A DNA stretch of 7,081 bases, from positions 1-7,081 of the forward strand of contig JAKAIQ010000112.1 of the NCBI GenBank assembly GCA_021825035.1, in the 5' to 3' direction. The number at the start of each line of letters is the position of its first letter. Within the stretch, counting starts at the first letter, position 1. Source of the stretch: Deltaproteobacteria bacterium (lineage in GTDB: Bacteria; Desulfobacterota; GWC2-55-46). Of this stretch, positions 5,152-7,081 are shown in pieces. The notes beneath the pieces were generated by a model, which was not told the DNA's origin, ran no database searches, and saw nothing but the letters and a program-made list of their open reading frames with translations. The position numbers and the translations under genes were made by a program.

Positions 5152-5778
5152 TCAAAAACTCTTCGGGAACTGTCTTATTATGGCCTCCGACAGGTCGTCC
5201 GAAAGTATCTTCATATTCTTCTGCATCAACTCGTACACCTCGCGCGTGGTCGCCGAATCCTTCGACATGACGGCGTCTACCTCGGAGATGCCGTTTCCCG
5301 CGTGCGCTTCGAGAAGGGACGAAACGTCGCCCCTGGGGACGTATGGATTTATCGAGCCTAAAAAGGCCGCCATGTTCACGGCGTTTTCGTAGAGTTTGGC
5401 GCTCGCGGCCTTCTTCCTTGCGTCATTGCCTGCGAACGCGGCGAGTGTATACTCCTTCATCCCTTCGTAACGGCTGAAAAAAAGCGCGCGGAGACGCCCG
5501 GCGTCATCCTTGCCGTAGTAGCGTCCGATGGCGGCGGCGAGGTCGGCGGCGTTCGCCGCGGCCTTGGAATCCGAAACGCGGGCGGCGTCGGCATTTTTGT
5601 CCTTCGTGAACTCGGCGAACGCCTTTTCATACTGTATCTGGTCGAGATAGAGCGTTTTTATCCTCCCCTTGAACTCGATCGTCCGGGGCGTCTCAGGCCT
5701 TACGCCCATGGCGCGCGCGCCAACGGCATAAAGAGCGACAACGGCAACTGCAAAAAGGAGCTTCAAGCTCTTTGACAC
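5152..5778 (-). CDS. Small secreted helical protein, resembles an unnamed Firmicutes family
   Basis: A 208-residue exported protein of unknown function. The N-terminus is a Sec signal peptide: VSKSLKLLF, a hydrophobic core to about residue 19, and an ARA site with cleavage after residue 23. No lipobox cysteine is present and the protein has no cysteine at all, so it is a soluble periplasmic or secreted product. The mature part is alanine-rich and looks all-helical. Three blocks stand out: AAAIGRYYG (81-89), AAFLGSINPYV (137-147) and EAIIRQFPKSF (198-208). These resemble conserved blocks I recall in a family of unnamed Bacillus/Clostridia proteins (a YYG block, an FLxSINPYW block and a C-terminal QFPxxF). 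That likeness is from memory and unverified. GTG 5778 is chosen because AAGGGGG lies eight bases upstream and the signal peptide begins there; a longer frame to 5823 would add 15 residues before it. It is preceded at 99 bases by the SEC-C gene on the same strand. Confidence 0.8.
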   Translation of the reverse strand: MSKSLKLLFAVAVVALYAVGARAMGVRPETPRTIEFKGRIKTLYLDQIQYEKAFAEFTKDKNADAARVSDSKAAANAADLAAAIGRYYGKDDAGRLRALFFSRYEGMKEYTLAAFAGNDARKKAASAKLYENAVNMAAFLGSINPYVPRGDVSSLLEAHAGNGISEVDAVMSKDSATTREVYELMQKNMKILSDDLSEAIIRQFPKSF

Positions 5779-5823
5779 TTTTTCATCCCCCTTCAAGGCT
5801 TTTTTTGCGAACCAAAGACGCAA

Positions 5824-5852
5824 ATACTATCACATCCGGCTGTGATGATGAA
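5824..5852 (-). promoter_or_regulatory. Weak candidate promoter of the secreted-protein gene
   Basis: On the minus strand TTCATC (5852-5847) and TAGTAT (5829-5824) are 17 bases apart. Both match the consensus only partly. The predicted start is about 5817, giving a leader of about 40 bases. An inverted repeat sits in its spacer. Confidence 0.3.
5829..5846. promoter_or_regulatory. Inverted repeat, possible operator
   Basis: ATCACA (5829-5834) and TGTGAT (5841-5846) form a perfect inverted repeat around TCCGGC. The half-sites are those of a CRP/FNR-type site but in the opposite order (TCACA-N6-TGTGA), so it is not a CRP consensus. Its place in the spacer of the candidate promoter suggests a repressor site. 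Confidence 0.4.
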
Positions 5853-5863
5853 GAAAATACCGC

Positions 5864-5877
5864 GGGCCAACCGGCCC
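5864..5877 (-). terminator. Hairpin directly after the SEC-C gene
   Basis: GGGCC (5864-5868) and GGCCC (5873-5877) form a short GC stem whose outer edge touches the stop codon of the SEC-C gene. On the minus strand it is followed by GCGGTATTTTCTTC, a T-rich tail starting four to five bases after the stem. It is a possible weak terminator separating this gene from the secreted-protein gene. Confidence 0.4.
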
Positions 5878-6585
5878 TCATGGCCTGCCATGGCATTTCT
5901 TGTACTTGAGCGAGCTTCCGCACCAGCACGGGTCGTTCCTGCCCGGAAGCGGCCCGGCGCGGCGGTTGAGCAGGTCCGGAGCGTTCTTCGAGCAATAATC
6001 CCTGAGCCTCTCCATGACCGCCTGAGCGGCTTGCGCCGGGCTATCGGTCCCCGCGCGCCAGTGGGCAAGGCTTGCCGACCTTTCGATCTCAAGCGCCTCC
6101 GCGGAGTCTCCGCCCGCGGAGGCGGCGTGTATTACGCGGCAGTAGCCCAATTCGTTCGGCCGTGCTCCGGGCGAGCCCATATAGCCGCAGTGCGGCGGGC
6201 GGATGTCACTTCCGACCGCCGACGGGTGTATGCCGCACTTCTTATCCGGCGAAAGGAAGCGGCAACGGAAGGCGAACATGGCCATCAGCTCCAGCGTTAT
6301 CGACCTCCCGCCGACCGATATGTTCCGCACCGTCACGTTATATTTCTCTGGCGAGCCGAAAAGCGGCCTTGCGCCAGCCTCTTTAGTGACGTATTTTTCG
6401 ATTATCCTTTTCGCGCGCGCCTCTATCCCCCTTGCCAGCTCCTCGCCGAAGCCTTCGAGGCCGCCCTGCATGACGTGTTTCGACACCGTATATGAGATTA
6501 TGCCCCACCACGGGTCGCAGCACCCGCCCTTGCAGCGGTCGACGCAGACGCTTGAAAAAAAGGCTTTATTATCGATTTCCCGCAT
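5878..6585 (-). CDS. Cysteine-rich YkgJ-like protein with C-terminal SEC-C zinc motif
   Basis: A 235-residue cytosolic protein with two metal-binding parts. The N-terminal part resembles the YkgJ-type cysteine cluster family: C14, C18, C22 and C23 (CVDRCKGGCC), then C108 and C117 in RCRFLSPDKKCGIHP, C133 in PPHCGY and C149. This family probably binds zinc or an iron-sulphur cluster, and its job is mostly unknown. The last 20 residues are a textbook SEC-C motif (PGRNDPCWCGSSLKYKKC and H232): C220, C222, C231 and H232, the zinc site also found at the end of SecA, where it contacts SecB and ribosomes. Here it is a stand-alone fusion, not SecA. The start at ATG 6585 precedes the first cysteine cluster by 13 residues; no alternative is plausible. 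The SD is weak (GAAG, 6596-6593). The gene is transcribed away from the response regulator. Confidence 0.85.
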   Translation of the reverse strand: MREIDNKAFFSSVCVDRCKGGCCDPWWGIISYTVSKHVMQGGLEGFGEELARGIEARAKRIIEKYVTKEAGARPLFGSPEKYNVTVRNISVGGRSITLELMAMFAFRCRFLSPDKKCGIHPSAVGSDIRPPHCGYMGSPGARPNELGYCRVIHAASAGGDSAEALEIERSASLAHWRAGTDSPAQAAQAVMERLRDYCSKNAPDLLNRRAGPLPGRNDPCWCGSSLKYKKCHGRP

Positions 6586-6598
6586 GGTTTTATCTTCG

Positions 6599-6628
6599 AT
6601 TATAACCCTTCTACGCCGAAGTAGTCCA
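6599..6628 (-). promoter_or_regulatory. Promoter of the SEC-C gene
   Basis: On the minus strand TGGACT (6628-6623) is followed after 18 bases by a perfect TATAAT (6604-6599). The predicted start is near 6592, only about seven bases before the ATG at 6585, so the transcript would be nearly leaderless. This fits the lack of a good SD. Confidence 0.5.
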
Positions 6629-6717
6629 TGCTTTTTCCGCGCCGCGCAGGAGGTTCCGTTAGATTATCCGGCATCCGGATGGGCGGGCGCCGCGGCGTTT
6701 GCAAAAAAAAGCGAAAT

Positions 6718-6746
6718 TTGACCAAAAGGCCCTTTTTTGCTAATGT
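6718..6746 (+). promoter_or_regulatory. Promoter of the response-regulator gene
   Basis: TTGACC (6718-6723) and TAATGT (6741-6746) are 17 bases apart, with TG at 6738-6739 extending the -10. The predicted start near 6753 leaves a leader of about 66 bases. The spacer contains a palindrome, AAAAGG-C-CCTTTT (6724-6736), a possible operator. Confidence 0.6.
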
Positions 6747-6818
6747 ATATATGTTTTTATAGCTCTTACGCCGGGGCTTCGGGCACGGACGCTTACCATA
6801 TACTTCGAGAGAGACGGC

Positions 6819-7081
6819 ATGGACAAAGGTAAGATACTCATTGTGGACGACGACGCCTTCTTCAGGGCCGTATGCTCGGAAATGCTCGTTGCCGACGGCT
6901 ACGCCGTAAAGCTCGCGTCAAAAGGGTATGAGGCGATAGACCTCGTCGAAAATGCGGATTTCGACATCGTCATAACGGATCTCGTCATGCCGGACACGGG
7001 CGGGCTTGAGGTCCTTCGGAGGACCAAGCAGCGAAATACGCTCACGGACGTCATCGTGGTGACCGGCCACGGAACGGTCGA
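6819..7081 (+). CDS. Response regulator, receiver domain (truncated by window end)
   Basis: The first 87 residues of a two-component response regulator. The receiver fold is clear: ILIVDDD with the acidic pair D10/D11 that binds magnesium, phospho-acceptor D54 in ITDLVMPDTGG, and the switch threonine T82 in VIVVTGHGTV. The conserved lysine lies beyond the window. Phosphate transfer from a histidine kinase to D54 is expected. The output domain is not visible. The TGHGTVE-like ending is common in NtrC-type regulators but also in hybrid sensors and HD-GYP proteins, so the class is open. The ATG at 6819 has only a weak purine-rich SD (GAGAGAGAC, 6807-6815). It may be partner to the kinase at 2301-4562, the only kinase in view, but distance and orientation do not show it. 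Confidence 0.9.
   Translation, partial: MDKGKILIVDDDAFFRAVCSEMLVADGYAVKLASKGYEAIDLVENADFDIVITDLVMPDTGGLEVLRRTKQRNTLTDVIVVTGHGTV

Noticed and set aside
5829..5846. CRP/FNR binding site
   Set aside because: The half-sites are in the reverse order from the TGTGA-N6-TCACA consensus.
1..7081. A new defence system, CRISPR array, mobile element or RNA-guided system
   Set aside because: No nuclease, transposase, reverse transcriptase, integrase, regularly spaced repeats or tRNA attachment site is visible; the genes are housekeeping, sensory and small unknowns.

Overview
The window is GC-rich bacterial DNA with genes on both strands. Arginine AGG and isoleucine ATA codons are common, SD sequences are mostly strong (AGGAGG type), and several promoters look sigma-70-like with an extended -10 (TGnTAnnnT). 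There is a Sec-type signal peptide, a CHASE-type membrane histidine kinase and a response regulator. This fits a free-living Gram-negative bacterium of the Desulfobacterota/Deltaproteobacteria or Nitrospirota kind, but no marker gene here fixes the taxon. I found no tRNA, rRNA, CRISPR array or insertion sequence.

Layout. (1) 25-1621, plus strand: a promoter, then a two-gene operon encoding a ferritin-like di-iron protein and a metal-independent class I fructose-bisphosphate aldolase, 18 bases apart. (2) 1622-2300: about 680 bases with no large gene. It holds several hairpins, a candidate promoter, one possible 31-residue membrane miniprotein (2099-2194), and a strong bidirectional terminator (2268-2294) facing the next gene. 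(3) 2301-4562, minus strand: a large sensor histidine kinase with seven N-terminal membrane helices, an extracytoplasmic CHASE-like domain, an eighth helix, a coiled coil and a HisKA/HATPase core. Its best start is GTG at 4562, not the longer open frame. (4) 4563-5004: an AT-richer regulatory stretch with a kinase promoter on one strand and, on the other, the leader of a second 31-residue membrane miniprotein (5005-5100) with an excellent SD. This leader contains a near-identical 17-base direct repeat. (5) 5152-5778, minus: a small secreted helical protein. (6) 5878-6585, minus: a cysteine-rich YkgJ-like protein with a C-terminal SEC-C zinc motif. (7) 6819 to the window end, plus: the receiver domain of a response regulator cut off by the window edge.

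Working together. The first two genes are very probably co-transcribed. They may link iron storage or peroxide handling with an aldolase that needs no metal. The histidine kinase has no adjacent response regulator, and the truncated regulator at the right edge is the only candidate partner in view. The rest is a set of short transcription units with their own promoters. I see no clear defence system or mobile element. The least explained items are the hairpin-rich gap at 1730-2075, the two 31-residue membrane miniproteins and the secreted protein.
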